Part shown: positions 1-9,643 of the stretch, one piece after another | Position numbering within the stretch: the stretch's first letter is position 1 | Layout of the letters: every line of letters begins with the position of its first letter | Assembly: GCA_003427395.1 (NCBI GenBank) | Contig: BFEA01000030.1 | Coordinates: 4,078,851 to 4,106,059, forward strand | Reading direction: 5' to 3' | Length of the DNA: 27,209 nt | Source of the DNA: Chara braunii | Taxonomy: Eukaryota; Streptophyta; Charophyceae; Charales; Characeae | Translations under genes and position numbers: made by a program | The notes under the pieces: generated by a model | The model's input: the letters and a program-made list of their open reading frames with translations, nothing else | Databases searched by the model: none | What the model was told of the DNA's origin: nothing

Positions 1-1144
1 CCAACTGGCGCAACGAAACTGCCTGGACCCCAAATATGAATTTGACAGCTTAGGGCCTCTGGCGATTTGTTAGGCCCGCCTTCACTTAGGGCGGGGACAT
101 TTGTTGTTGGGGGCCCCTTAGGCCTGCCGAGGACCCATAACCTCGCGGTGTAGAATTTTAGACTCATACTGGACAGAATGTGTCTGGCATGGAAAGCATG
201 CTTTTTTTTTTTTTTCTTGATTATTGTCTCGATGCGCCCAACTGCAAAGAACCAATCCATGGGAAGTTGGGAACACAAATTTTCCAAGGCTCCAAGCTGC
301 AAAAGCCTGAATGCAGAACAGGCATTTATGAGCAAAGTCAAAAGAGGAATTACTAATTAGTCCTTTGCGACATCCGTTAAAATTGGAACGATACAGAGAA
401 GACTAGGATGGCCCCTGCGCTTTCAAGGATGACACACATAAATCGAGAAATGGTCCAAAAAAAAGGAAAGGGAGGGGGAAAAAAAAAGGCAGAATTACAC
501 AGCCGAGAGCACATCAAATGAGAATACGCTGACACTTAAATCTCTTGATAAAGAAAAAGGAGGAAGGATCCTCTAAGGGGCCTGAATCTGATGAGCCATC
601 TGACCTTGAGGCCCTTTGTCATGCTGATTCCAAGGCTGAGACACTTCAAGTCCTTTATAAAGAGCCATGGAGGGAGTCCCCAGAAGTAGACTTCCACTAC
701 CACTTGGAGCATTGGGCCCAACGTTTCACCTCCACTCATTAATACAACTGCAATGTTGCAGCTCACTATGATGTGACCAAATGGCCTTGGCCACTGATTG
801 TTTAGACTACCGCTCAATCACAGTTTGACTAGGAGATGCTACGCTATAGACACATCACTGGATCCTTAAGGAGCTAGAAATTGGAGGATCACAGAAAGAT
901 TTGTTACTATCCTAGGTAGCAACGAAAATGGTTCCACAGGGAGAGTTGGTCGTGGTAGAAGGAAGTTCAGATAGGCACTAGGTAGGCGCACCAGCTGATC
1001 AAGAATCAACGAGCAGTTACATTAGTTGGGTCTTGTGTGTAGAAAGACTACATCCACAGGACCAGGTGCAGGCACAGACGCAAAGAAGACTTGCAGCATC
1101 TGCTTTAGCTGATTACCAGACCAGTATAAAAGTTGAAGACTGCA
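1..1144. other. Unassigned stretch, no recognisable gene
   Basis: I see no convincing gene here. Short open frames occur (for example 545-742 on the plus strand, 65 codons) but none has a recognisable domain, and the frame around 545-742 meets several stops downstream. A-rich patches lie at 455-490 and a T run at 201-215. It may be worn transposon DNA, but no termini were found. Confidence 0.4.
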
Positions 1145-1309
1145 TTAAACTACCAGTACATGCCATAGATCAGCTGCGGGCCCTTTTCAGAGCTTGCTGG
1201 CGAGAAAGGCCGCCGATCGAATTTATCAACGGCTGCCCGGCCCCCACTTTTCCGAATGGGCGACAAATGTCTTTTCAGCAAGACTGCAGCCATGTACTGG
1301 TGGTCTAAA
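1145..1309. mobile_element. MITE, ACCAGTACATG family, copy 1
   Basis: A short element of about 165 bp with an 11-bp perfect terminal inverted repeat: ACCAGTACATG at 1152-1162 and CATGTACTGGT at 1291-1301. TTAAA-like sequence lies outside both repeats (1145-1149 and 1304-1309). There is no coding capacity for a transposase. It shares termini with copies at 1305-1632 and 18117-18669. The superfamily is uncertain; the TTAA/TAA-rich flanks could fit piggyBac- or Harbinger-type targets. Confidence 0.6.
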
Positions 1310-1632
1310 CCACCAGGTTTAGGGGTTAGGGGTTAGGGTTTAAGGGGTTAGGGGTTTAAGGGTTTAAGGGATTAGGTTATAGGGTCTTAGGGTTTAAGGG
1401 TTTTAGGGTTTGGGGGTTTAGGGTTTAGAGGTTTTGGGGTTTAGGGGTTTAGGGTTTGAGAACAATGAGAGGCTCTCTCCGAAAAAAAATGGAGGCTGTG
1501 GGCAACCGGAACAAATGGCTGGTGGGGCCAACTATAGCTAAAACAAATACGCTGCGCTGGCATTTCAGCAAAGCTAGGTGCGAAGGGGAATCCACCTCAT
1601 ACAAAAGAGGCTCGGATGTACTGGTGGCTTAA
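1305..1632. mobile_element. MITE, same family, enclosing a telomere-like tract
   Basis: The left end reads TAAACCACCAG directly back-to-back with the previous copy, and the right end (1616-1632) reads ATGTACTGGTGGCTTAA, so the termini are inverted. The interior begins with a degenerate plant telomere-like tract (1317-1459), followed by about 150 bp of unique sequence. The left terminus lacks the expected TACAT bases after CACCAG, because the telomere-like DNA starts exactly there. Confidence 0.45.
1317..1459 (+). repeat. Degenerate plant telomere-like tract (TTTAGGG variants)
   Basis: About 140 bp made of TTTAGGG, TTAGGGG, TTTAAGGG and TTTTGGGG-like units. TTTAGGG is the usual plant telomere repeat. 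The units vary in length and carry substitutions, so this is an interstitial relic or expanded simple repeat rather than a working telomere. Confidence 0.8.
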
Positions 1633-2271
1633 GGAAGTCATTCGTACCTTCCCCTATCGAGGAGATGAGGTTAGGGGGGACGACGAGTAATCATCGCCAG
1701 CGGTGCTCACCATCACATTGGAGATAAAGACAGACACAAACAAGATTAGACTTCCAGGATCATTCGAAGTACATCGAGAACAGCCTCACCTCATCAACGC
1801 ATTGCATACACACTGCATACACATTGCATCCACATCCATCTACATCCACTCTGCATCCACAATGGGATGCTGGACCTGCTTTCCAGCAGATATGGGAAAG
1901 ATCATGTATCAACAGGGGCACTGGACCCGATTTCCAGACCAGGGATCCTTCAACGCCCGGAACCATTTAAGGAGACCACTCTTAACAGCTCCTTCAGCAG
2001 CCCATCGTAAACAAAGTTATATAAAAAAGAAGGAGATGAGATTAGACATAAGCTCTCTTTTGTGGTTAGCGATGATCTGCCGTTTGACGTAGTTTTGCAT
2101 GTGTACCATTTAGAGATAGTCAAACCTCAGTTTGAGTGGGCTTAGAAGACTTGCTCTCTACCGTTAGGACTGTACAAAAAATTACGTCCTAAAAACTAAA
2201 GAGGAATTCTATGGATGTCTCTGCAGATTTCATGAATTACTATAGACAGAACTCGGGAGAATGTATGTAGT
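1633..2271. other. Unassigned stretch with SINE-like cores
   Basis: There is no gene I can support. The 129-codon open frame at 1703-2092 is mostly low complexity (repeated CATCCACATC-type motifs at 1796-1860) followed by two SINE-like hairpin cores. The rest shows no recognised feature. Confidence 0.4.
1866..1937 (+). repeat. Two hairpin cores of the structured SINE-like family
   Basis: The first core (1869-1887) has stem GCTGGA/TCCAGC around a 7-nt loop CCTGCTT and is preceded by GGGAT. The second (1921-1937) has stem CTGGA/TCCAG around the 7-nt loop CCCGATT. The same core (stem, 7-nt loop ending TT, GGGAYGCTGG context) recurs at 14123, 17548, 20834, 22876, 24145, 24330 and 24692. Confidence 0.5.
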
Positions 2272-2590
2272 TACTGAACAACGTGTGTTTAGGGCATCAG
2301 GCCCCACTGTGCACACACGGCCTTGAACGGGCACCCTCAGCCTCATGAACGAAGTCTCGTAACCACTACAACCCCCTTGGAGCCTTGGAGGTGTTGTAAG
2401 AACTACCCTCTTCATCCGAATACAACGCCCGGTCATCATCGCTGTACCTAGACTTAACCAGATACGGCTATAATGACGGGGGTTCTATTCGGGTGAAGAC
2501 AGTAGATTCATACAGGTCATGATATCCAGCCCACCCCCAGAGCTGTAGCATCCTTGAACTCGCACCACAGTGACCACACACACACAACAC
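2272..2590 (-). repeat. tRNA-derived SINE-like repeat, copy A (interrupted by a MITE)
   Basis: Read on the minus strand, it holds a tRNA-like block: an A-box-like GTAGTGGTTACGAGAC and a B-box-like CGTTCAAGGCC (2319-2329). It matches copy B at 2690-2885 over the tRNA-like head and over the tail with the CA-rich end (2515-2590). A 101-bp inverted-repeat element (2404-2504) is inserted in it and is absent from copy B. Confidence 0.6.
2404..2504. mobile_element. MITE, CCGTCTTCACCCGAA family, inserted in a SINE copy
   Basis: About 101 bp with long imperfect terminal inverted repeats of around 40 bp. The left end reads TACCCTCTTCATCCGAATAC and the right end, reverse-complemented, reads TACTGTCTTCACCCGAATAG. 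It has TA at both ends, so a TA target duplication (Tc1/mariner, Stowaway style) is possible. Copy B of the host repeat has no such insert. Relatives lie at 24732-24844 and 26540-26743. Confidence 0.65.
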
Positions 2591-2689
2591 CACACACGGA
2601 CACGGCAATCAACACACTCCGCTCGGACAACAGGCAGCCCCACCACCGCTACTTAACCTGGTTACTCCAAGGAGGACCAACTTGCCACT

Positions 2690-2885
2690 GAACAACATGC
2701 ATTTAAGGCATCAGGCCATGCACGGCCTTGAACCGGCATCCTCAGCCTCATGAACGAAGTCTCATAACCACTACAACCCTTGGAGGTGTTATGAAAACTG
2801 GAGCCATATTGGTCATGATATCCAGCCCACCCCCAGAGCTGTAGCGTCCTTGAGCTCACACTACACACACACAACACCACAGTAT
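2690..2885 (-). repeat. tRNA-derived SINE-like repeat, copy B
   Basis: The minus strand carries A-box-like GTAGTGGTTATGAGAC followed by a good B box GGTTCAAGGCC (2724-2734), spaced as in a tRNA gene. Further along are the shared segment ending in TGGATATCATGACC and a CA microsatellite. The direction and internal RNA polymerase III boxes fit a tRNA-derived SINE. No complete tRNA fold was found, so it is not called a tRNA gene. Confidence 0.6.
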
Positions 2886-3087
2886 TTACCTAGTATTTGT
2901 GTCTCCAAAGGGTCAGGAGAAACTGGATGGGAGATAGACAGGATCATTCAAGATTGTCCAAAGATGGTTGAGAAACCTACTTGGGGGTAGAGAGAGAGAC
3001 AGCTCGTGCTGTAGAAATGTTCCCATGTACTACGTTACCAGTGTGAGAGTGGCATGGGACCATTTGCCTGGCCGGGCCAAAAATGAA

Positions 3088-3263
3088 TTAAACCACCACT
3101 ACCTGCAGGCCTCCGAATTTCAAGTAGAGTAGCCTACTACCTGAAGTGTCAAGAGGCTGGGCCCGCCGTCGATAAAATCCATCGGCGAGGTCGGTGCGTT
3201 ACAGGCCTCTAGACTTCGTGGAGCCTTTTCGGTGACAGGCGTGCTGCAGGTAGTGGTGGTTAA
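3088..3263. mobile_element. MITE with 18-bp perfect inverted termini
   Basis: The left end AACCACCACTACCTGCAG (3091-3108) is the exact reverse complement of the right end (3244-3261), and TTA/TAA lies immediately outside. The interior (about 135 bp) is GC-rich and non-coding. The outer bases resemble the AACCACCAGTACAT family, so it is probably a subfamily of those elements. Confidence 0.7.
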
Positions 3264-3544
3264 AAAAAATGAAAACAAATACAAAAAGACTGAAAAAGTT
3301 AAAAACAAATTTACTTTCTATTTTTAATTTCGTGACAAATTTCGATGTGCCCGTGAGGCAAAAGTTGGTTCAGTTTTCTTTTGCTGCACAACATAGTTTT
3401 TTTTTCCAGAATGTTTGTTTTTTTGTTTCTTTTTGTTTTAGGGACCTTCCATGGCCCTTGCCCAGCCGAGCCGCCTGGGCAACGAAGGTGATCTGGGTGC
3501 CCCGGTTGGTAAGGCAGCCCAGATAGCAAAATCCCAAAGGGCAA
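3264..3544. other. A/T-rich unassigned stretch
   Basis: A- and T-rich DNA with poly(A) and poly(T) patches between a MITE and the relic pol gene. GC-rich sequence from about 3440 onward may be the worn upstream part of that retroelement, but I could not align it to a domain. Confidence 0.35.
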
Positions 3545-4102
3545 GGTCTATAGGACGTACCCTGCAGAACTAGAGGAACTTAACTGACAGACAAAGGTTG
3601 GATTAGGCCCAGCACCTCGCCTTATGGGTCTCCTGTTCTATTTGTACTTAAGAAGGGAGGGACATTGAGGATGTGCATTGACTATAGGGGCCTTAGGGCC
3701 ACCGTTGCACGAAACGCCGAGCCCCTACCTCGCATCGATGTCCTTTTGGGCAGAATGCATGGATGTAAGTACTTCAGTAAGATAGATCTGAAGTCCAGGT
3801 ACCACCAGCTACAAATAAGACCCGAGGATCAGCACAAAACTGCATTCCAGACAAGGAATGGTTTGTACGAGTTTGTGGTGATGCCATTTGGGCTCTGTAG
3901 TGCGCCTGGTACATTCCAGCACGCTATGAACAGGGTTTTCGTTGACTACTTAGATAAGTTTATTGTCGTCTATCTCAATGATATACTTTAGTAAGACTTT
4001 GGAGGAGCATGTACAACAGAGGAACAAGTCTTTGAACACACTAAGGTCTTATACTTGGGTCATGAGGTCTCTGCGGAAGGGGTGAGGCTAGCGGGTACAA
4101 AA

Positions 4103-4238
4103 GTGGCAGCCATTAGGGACTGGCCACACCCTTGGAACAAAACCAAAGTTAGATCTTCTTTCTTGGGTATGTGGCAGCCATTAGGGACTGGCCACACCCT
4201 TGGAACGAAACTGAAGTTAGATCTTCTTTCTTGGGTAT
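4103..4238 (+). repeat. 68-bp tandem duplication inside the pol relic
   Basis: Two head-to-tail copies, 4103-4170 and 4171-4238, differ at about three positions. Because 68 is not a multiple of three, the duplication shifts the reading frame of the old pol gene. Confidence 0.9.
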
Positions 4239-4344
4239 GACAACCTACCTTCTTCTTTTTTTTTTTTTTCAAAACATCGTGTTGGTCCTATCCCCAGGAG
4301 GTGATACAAGCAGCCTTCGGGGGGTGGAGTTCCCACTGATGACA
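4237..4344. other. About 102-bp insertion flanked by ATGACA
   Basis: The pol relic is interrupted between its FLGM and TGYCRPF blocks. The hexamer ATGACA occurs at 4237-4242 and again at 4339-4344. The inserted DNA carries a T run (4256-4269). A TCCCCAG near 4300 makes a GT-AG intron-like reading possible but unproven. Confidence 0.5.
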
Positions 4345-4428
4345 GGCTACTGTAGACCATTTGTAGAGAATTACAGTGCTATAGCCTCCCCCTTGACTGA
4401 CCTAACTCGAGTGGATACCCCTGGGGCT

Positions 4429-4433
4429 CAGTT
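4429..4433. repeat. Target site duplication CAGTT (left)
   Basis: CAGTT immediately precedes the TG of the left LTR. The identical CAGTT follows the CA of the right LTR at 12389-12393. Five base pairs is the usual duplication length for Ty3/gypsy integrases. Confidence 0.9.
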
Positions 4434-4921
4434 TGTAACGAAGGCGAGACTGAGGGAGATAGGGAGAGCCGAGGGAGAGGAGAGGGGGAGAGAGAGAGAG
4501 AGTGAGAGCACACACACACACTCGCTCACTCGACACAACTGAGGGTCGGACGTCGACACAGTGGCAAGGACACAAAGTCGAAGTCTTGGATTCCCAATGT
4601 CGAAAACAGGAGCAAGTCCCACTGGGTACGAGTACAGCAGCTGGAAACTGGTACGGGACTGGTCCCCGTACTGTACGGGGCACCGGTATAAGTACCGGGT
4701 GTCCGGTATAGTACCGGGGGCAGATCTGCAAAAGCCCCGAGGGCAGAACTGAAAAGTGCGGTATTTGAAAGTGGCGCCCGAATTGCAGCATGGCGCCAGT
4801 TGTCCAAAATCCGATGGTACTAAAGGAGGGGTTTGGAAAAAGGGTGCCAGGCCGAAAACGGGAAGCAGCAAAAGCAGCAAAAAGATGGACCAGGGATCGA
4901 GCCCTGGCGGAGTTCGTAACA
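4434..4921 (-). repeat. 3' LTR of the chromovirus (488 bp)
   Basis: It starts TGTAACGAAGG and ends CGTAACA on the plus strand, and matches 11901-12388 along its whole length. It holds a (GA)n/(CA)n patch near 4492-4521 and a cluster of short palindromes at 4664-4720. The polypurine tract abuts it at 4922. Confidence 0.95.
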
Positions 4922-4936
4922 CTATCCCCTCCCTCT
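4922..4936 (-). other. Polypurine tract
   Basis: The minus strand reads AGAGGGAGGGGATAG directly against the 3' LTR. This is the place and composition expected for the primer of plus-strand DNA synthesis in an LTR retrotransposon. Confidence 0.8.
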
Positions 4937-6115
4937 AGATAGCAATGTCCCAGCTGCCAAAAGTCATGAAGCCATGCTGAAAGCTGTGAAGGACGGGACG
5001 GGGCCGATCACTGGTCAACAAGTCGAAGGAGGAAGAGGGGTATAATGTAGGTGATAAGGCAAAGGGTGTCGTGTTGGTGGGTTGTGAATAGGGCTATCCT
5101 ACTGGTGGGCTAAGGGTATTGCAGGGAAACAGGATAGTCCTATTGATATTCTACAAGGGGGAGCAGGTAACAGGATATCCTACTGATGTTCTACAACAAG
5201 GTTGAACAGGGGATAGGGTATTCCTACAAGGGTGAACAGGGGATAGGGTATTCCTACTGATGTTTGACAATGGGAAACTGGTAACAGGGTATTCCTATTA
5301 GATGTTCTACAAGGGTGAATGTGGTATTTCTATTGAAATTCTACAAGGTTATGGGTTGTCAGGGGATGAAAAATCAAATAAAAGAATTTTATGTTGCAGG
5401 TTCGAGGGCAATTTCACATGTACAAGGGTTGGGGTGTCTGATGGGATCTGGGTACATAGTTTGAGGTCTGTAATGGGTCAAGGGGTCTGGGTAGTTTGAG
5501 GTCTGTAATGGGTCAAGGGGTCTGGGGGGGTCTTCAAGTGTCTTGATCAGCAGAAGGAAAGGGGTCTTCGGAGGTCTTGAGCAGGTCCCAAAGTAGGCAG
5601 CAAGGCGGTCTTCATCGGCTGCGACAGGAGGTAGTCGTAGAGGTAGTCCAACAGGCCAAAGTCGAAGTGCTCAGGTGCGTCCGGTACATGATTGGCAATG
5701 GAGTCTGATCCGGTAGCAAGGGAGTCGCAGACTGGTACATGGTTCATGTGACAAGTAGCTGCTCCAGGGAGTCTGCGAGGCAGGGTGCCGGTCGTTGTAG
5801 CAGCATGGTGGCCAATCCAACTGCATAATCTCCATGAACAGTGATGCAGCAAGCCATCGCCCTCGTGCTCATGCCATTAGATCCTTTATTGCCATTCGTC
5901 ACGCAGGTCCACCACCATTGGACAAGATGGACAAGGAAGTGGAGAGGACGAATGGGGCAAGGCTAGGCGAGGAACAAGGGCAGATCAAACATAAGAAAAG
6001 TGGGTCAAGGGCAAGGGTGGCTGTGGCGGGGGTGTGTGTAGAGCAAGGTGGCAAGGTTGTAGCAGGGTTTAAGCAAGGGTTCAGGGTTTAGTCAGGGTAT
6101 GGGCAGGGGGGGTAG
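4937..6115 (-). other. Long 3' region of the chromovirus with short tandem repeats
   Basis: About 1.2 kb lies between the end of the chromodomain frame and the polypurine tract. It contains degenerate repeats of a GGGTATTCCTACTGATGTTC-type unit (about 5110-5350) and a near-perfect duplication of a GTTTGAGGTCTGTAATGGGT unit (5459-5528). A 101-codon minus-strand frame (5547-5852) has no recognised domain. No envelope-like features were seen. Confidence 0.6.
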
Positions 6116-7573
6116 CTAGGATGCAGGGTGGGAACGATCATAGGCGCAGACAAGTCTCATGGCATTCTTGAGATTTTCAAGGGGTTCCCATGTTGATTCT
6201 TCGTCAGGGTATCCGGTCCATTTGACTTTGTATTCGGTGATTGGTTCCGGATGGTCTGCGACTTGGGTTGTTCTTCTTCCTATGATTGATTCGACTATGA
6301 ATTCTGGTCCAGTGGGAAGCATGATAGGTGGAGGTCGAGGATATGGGCGATCAGCGAACTGAGGCGGGGATTCGTGGTATTCCTTGATATATTCTACGTG
6401 GACGACTGGGTGTACACGGCTCATGTCAGGGGGTAGTTGGAGTTTGTAGTTCACGGGAGAGGTTTGTTCAATGATGGGGAAGGGACCGAGCCACTTGTTC
6501 GAGAGTCTCTTGGACAAGCCCTGTTCGGGTTCAAAGCGTTTGGCGGAGAGCCAGACTTTGTCCCCTACTTGGAAGGTGATATCACGACGATGCTTGTTGG
6601 CTTGTTTAGCTCGTTGTTCCTGGGTGTGCTTGATTGACTCGGTTGCTCCTCTTAGGAGACGGTTCATTGTTGCAACCCATTCATTGAGAGAGGGATAGGG
6701 GGAGGATGGGTTGAGTTGCGAGGGGAGCAAGAAGTCAGAAGGCAAGCGTGGGTGATAGCCAAGGTCAAGGTAGAAGGGGGACATGCCAGTGGAAGGGCAA
6801 ACGGCGTTGTTGTAGGCAATCTCGGCGGCAGTGAGCAGCTGATCCCAATCGTGCTGGTGGGGATGACAATACTTCCGCAAGATTCTTTGGAGAGTATCGT
6901 TCATCTTCTCGGTCTGTCCGTCTTGTGGATGGAATGCAGTGTTGTACTTGAGCGTGGTTCCGTATTTGAAGAGTTGTTTCCAGAATTAGGAGAGAAAGCG
7001 GGGGNGACGATCACTGATGATATTCTCGGGGAGGCCGTGGTGTCTGGCGACATGGTCGAAGAAGAGAATGGCAATGTCTTTGGCGTTGTGCGAGGTGGTA
7101 CATGGGATGAAGTGAGCACGTTTGGTCAGGCGGCAATCAATGACGTAGATGCAGTCATGCCCGCGGTCGGTCTTGGGAAGACCGCACACGAAGTCCATGG
7201 AGACGGACTGCCAACGGTGGGTGGGGATGGGCAATGATTGAAGCATGCTGGGCTTAGCCCGGTTCGAGGGGTTGAAGGCCTGACACGTGGGGCACGAGCG
7301 GATGTAGGCTTTGACATCAGCAAGGAGGGAAGGCCAATGGAAATAACGGAAGATGGTATCAAAGGTTTTCTGGAAACCAAGGTGGCCAGTGGTCTTGGCG
7401 TCGTGGTGCTCGGCCAAGAGCTGGGTTTGGAGGCCACGGGCGTCAGGGATGCAGAGTCGGCGGGAGCCTTTGGTTTCAATATAGAGAAGGTTGTCGTGGA
7501 GGGCATAGCCGGAGACGGGGTCGAGGTCACGGAGTTCGTTGTAGATGGTGGAGAAGTCGGGGCAAGAGAGGTA
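6116..7573 (-). pseudogene. Integrase with C-terminal chromodomain (one internal stop)
   Basis: Integrase inserts the cDNA into the genome. The N-terminal zinc-binding part carries the HH...CPTC pattern (LAEHHDAK, then SCPTCQAF). The catalytic core shows MDF (first Asp), IISDR (second Asp) and the Glu in DGQTEKMND. The FHPQ-DGQTE block lacks the usual Thr of PQTDGQTE. Next come a GPF/Y-type module (KWLGPFPI) and a chromodomain over about the last 60 residues (EYKVKWTGYPDEESTWEPL), which in chromoviruses can steer integration to marked chromatin. A TAA at 6986-6988 splits the core. An N at 7006 falls in the codon after the second catalytic Asp-Arg. The frame ends at 6116. Confidence 0.9.
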
Positions 7574-7963
7574 TCATTGGGTGTAGCGATGGTGGAGCGA
7601 TGGCAGGGGCTGGATGTGGGTCATGGTGGCGTAGACTTTCTCAAGGGGCTTGTGGTTGGGGCGGCGGGAAAGGGCATCGGCAACACGGTTGCTTTTGCCG
7701 GGGGTGAGGCAAATGGTGAAGGTAAATTGGGCAAGGAAGTCGAGCCAGCGGGCTTGGCGAGGGGTGATGCCTTTCTTGGTAAGAATAGAGGAAACAACGG
7801 TGTTATCGGTGCAGATGGTGAAATATTGCCCGTCTAGGTACGGGCGCCAGACTTTGAGGGCGTAGACCACGACGCGGAGCTCCTTCTCGTTGGATGGGTA
7901 GTTCATTTCTGCGGGAAGGAGTTTCTTGCTGGCGAATGCGATGGGATGCTCGCCGGGTGGGCA
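7574..7963 (-). pseudogene. RNase H part of pol
   Basis: This continues the frame of the preceding RT block without a shift. It holds HPIAFASKKL, the NYPSNEKELRVVVYALKVWRPYL block with its catalytic Glu, and the TDN motif (FTICTDNTVV) of the Ty3/gypsy RNase H, which degrades the RNA strand during reverse transcription. The first catalytic Asp (TTDGSDFAIGAVLS) lies upstream, before the TAA at 7964-7966. The segment ends at a TGA (7574-7576) in the tether towards integrase. Both stops are simple in-frame changes. Confidence 0.88.
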
Positions 7964-9643
7964 TTAGGAGTGAGTGGGGGAGTCCTTGATGGAGGGGGTT
8001 TCCATGGGGTCGGGGGGAAAGTGCTGGGATAAGACGGCCCCGATGGCAAAGTCGGAGCCATCCGTGGTGACGAAGAAGTGGCGAGTGGGGTCGGCGATTT
8101 TGAGGACAGGGGCAGTGGTGATGAGCTCCTTGAGGTTGTCGAAGGCGGCTTGGCGGCGGTCTGTCCAAGCGAAGGGTTCGGTGGCACGGGTGAGCTCATG
8201 GAGAGGATAGGAAACGTCGAAAAAGTTGCGTATGAAGGGGCGGTAGTAGTTGGCGAGTCCCGTGAAGGAGCGAAGTTGGGTTAAAGTGGTGGGAGGGGGG
8301 AACTCGACGAGGGCAAAGACCTTTTTGGGGTCCATGCGGATGCCGTCGGTGGGGACAATGTGACCAAGGTATTCTATGCTAGAGGCAGCAAATGTGCATT
8401 TGCTGAGCTTGGCGTAGAATTTCTGGTCGCGGAGAATGGCGCGGAGACGATCAAGGTGGGACTCGAAGGTGGGGCTAAAAACAAGGATGTCGTCGAGGTA
8501 GATCATGACACAGACTTCGAGGAGGTCGCGGAAGATGTGGTTCATGGTGGATTGGAATGTGGCGGGGGCGTTGGTGAGACCGAAAGGCATTACGAGAAAC
8601 TCGTAGTGCCCGAAGCGAGAGCGGAAGGCGGTTTTGTGGGTGTCCTCCTCGCGGATGCGGATCTGGTGGAAGCCACTGCAGAGGTCGATCTTGGTGAAGT
8701 ATTTGGCTCCACGGAGGCGGTCAAGAAGTTCGGATATCCGGGGAAGCGGATACTTGTTCTTGATCGTGATCCGGTTCAAGGCGCGGTAGTCCGTGCACAT
8801 GCGGAGTTCCGAGGTGCCGTTCTTCTTGACGAAGAGACAACTGGTACCGAAGGGGGAGGAGCTAGGCTTAATGAATCCTTTTTCAAGGAGTTCATTAAGC
8901 TGGCGCTTCATTTCTTCGGCCTCGGGGACGGAGAGCTGGTATGGGGTGCGGCAAGGGGGGGAGTGGCCGGGCTTGAGATCAATGGTGTGGGAAACACCTC
9001 GGTCAGGAGGTAGTCCGGCGGGCAAGGATTCGGGAAACACGTCTTTAAATTTGGATAGGAGGGCGGAGATCTGAGGGTCGGAGGGGGGGTCTTGGTCGGG
9101 TTTGTCCGTTGGAAGCAAGTCCTCAGGACGGTCGAGGTCAATGACAGGGCAATAGTAGGCGGAGTCGGGGTGTTCACGGGTCATGTGAAGAAATTGGTGA
9201 GGAGAGACGGGGAAAGGGGTGGAGGGAGGGAGAAAGTAGGGGATGTCAAGGGGTGGATCGGGAGGGGTGGAAAGGAGGACGAAAGAGGGGTGGAAGGTAT
9301 AGGGCATGTAGCGGTCGAGCCAAGGAGTCCCGAGTACGATGTCGCACATGAGGTGCATGACATCAAAGGAGACCTGATTGCGAAGAGGGCCGACAATCAT
9401 TGTGATCTCGGGGACTGTGCGATCGACGACGATGGCTGAGTCCTTATCCCCTAGGCGGATGGTGATCGGGGAATCATAGCCGGTGGAAGAAAGGCCGGCT
9501 TTGCGGACACAGGCATTCATGATGAAGTTGCCGGTGGCACCAATGTCGAGAAGGGCCCGGAACTTCACCGTCGATGCTCCAAAGGAGACGACGACGAACT
9601 TGAGCTGGAACTGGGCGGTCCCGGCACAAGCGGAGGAGATCAT
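7964..9643 (-). pseudogene. Protease and reverse transcriptase of pol
   Basis: This is a 559-codon open stretch of the polyprotein. The aspartic protease is at about residues 25-120, with active-site block LLDIGATGNFI at about 31-41; the usual Asp-Ser/Thr-Gly is Asp-Ile-Gly here. RT follows with VPEAEEMKRQLNELLEKGFI, SELRMCTDYRALN, FTKIDLCSGFHQI, MPFGLTNAPATFQ and an intact YLDD at about 382-385 (8489-8500), then YLGHIV and LRSFTGLANYYRPF. The start of RNase H, with TTDGSD, is at the C-end. The M shown for 9643 is internal, because the frame runs on from gag. It stops at TAA 7964-7966, in the middle of RNase H. Confidence 0.93.

Larger units (their letters stand above)
3545..4428 (+). pseudogene. 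Ty3/gypsy pol relic, reverse transcriptase part (left half)
   Basis: This is the reverse transcriptase region of a plus-strand Ty3/gypsy retrotransposon, decayed. In order I see the PAELEEL-like approach to RT, a [12 protein letters not shown]-like block, [47 protein letters not shown] and the catalytic box VYLND (3968-3982), where the first Asp of YLDD is Asn. A frameshift follows directly after the box. Next come the YLGHEVSAEGV block and the TGYCRPFVENY block. Damage includes at least two frameshifts, a 68-bp tandem duplication (4103-4238) and an insertion near 4237-4344. The gene is cut at 4433 by the chromovirus and resumes at 12389. It cannot encode an active enzyme. Confidence 0.85.

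Noticed and set aside
178-360. 60-codon open frame with a Phe run
   Set aside because: Phe run comes from a poly(T) tract; no homology or gene context.
589-640. CTGATGAG at 589, considered as a second hammerhead
   Set aside because: No GAAA with suitable stems follows.
1317-1459. A true chromosome end
   Set aside because: The repeat is degenerate and internal, with ordinary sequence on both sides.
4428-4938. Several overlapping open frames of 60-164 codons on both strands
   Set aside because: They all lie in an LTR and recur in the other LTR at 11862-12429. None has a domain; non-coding repeat.
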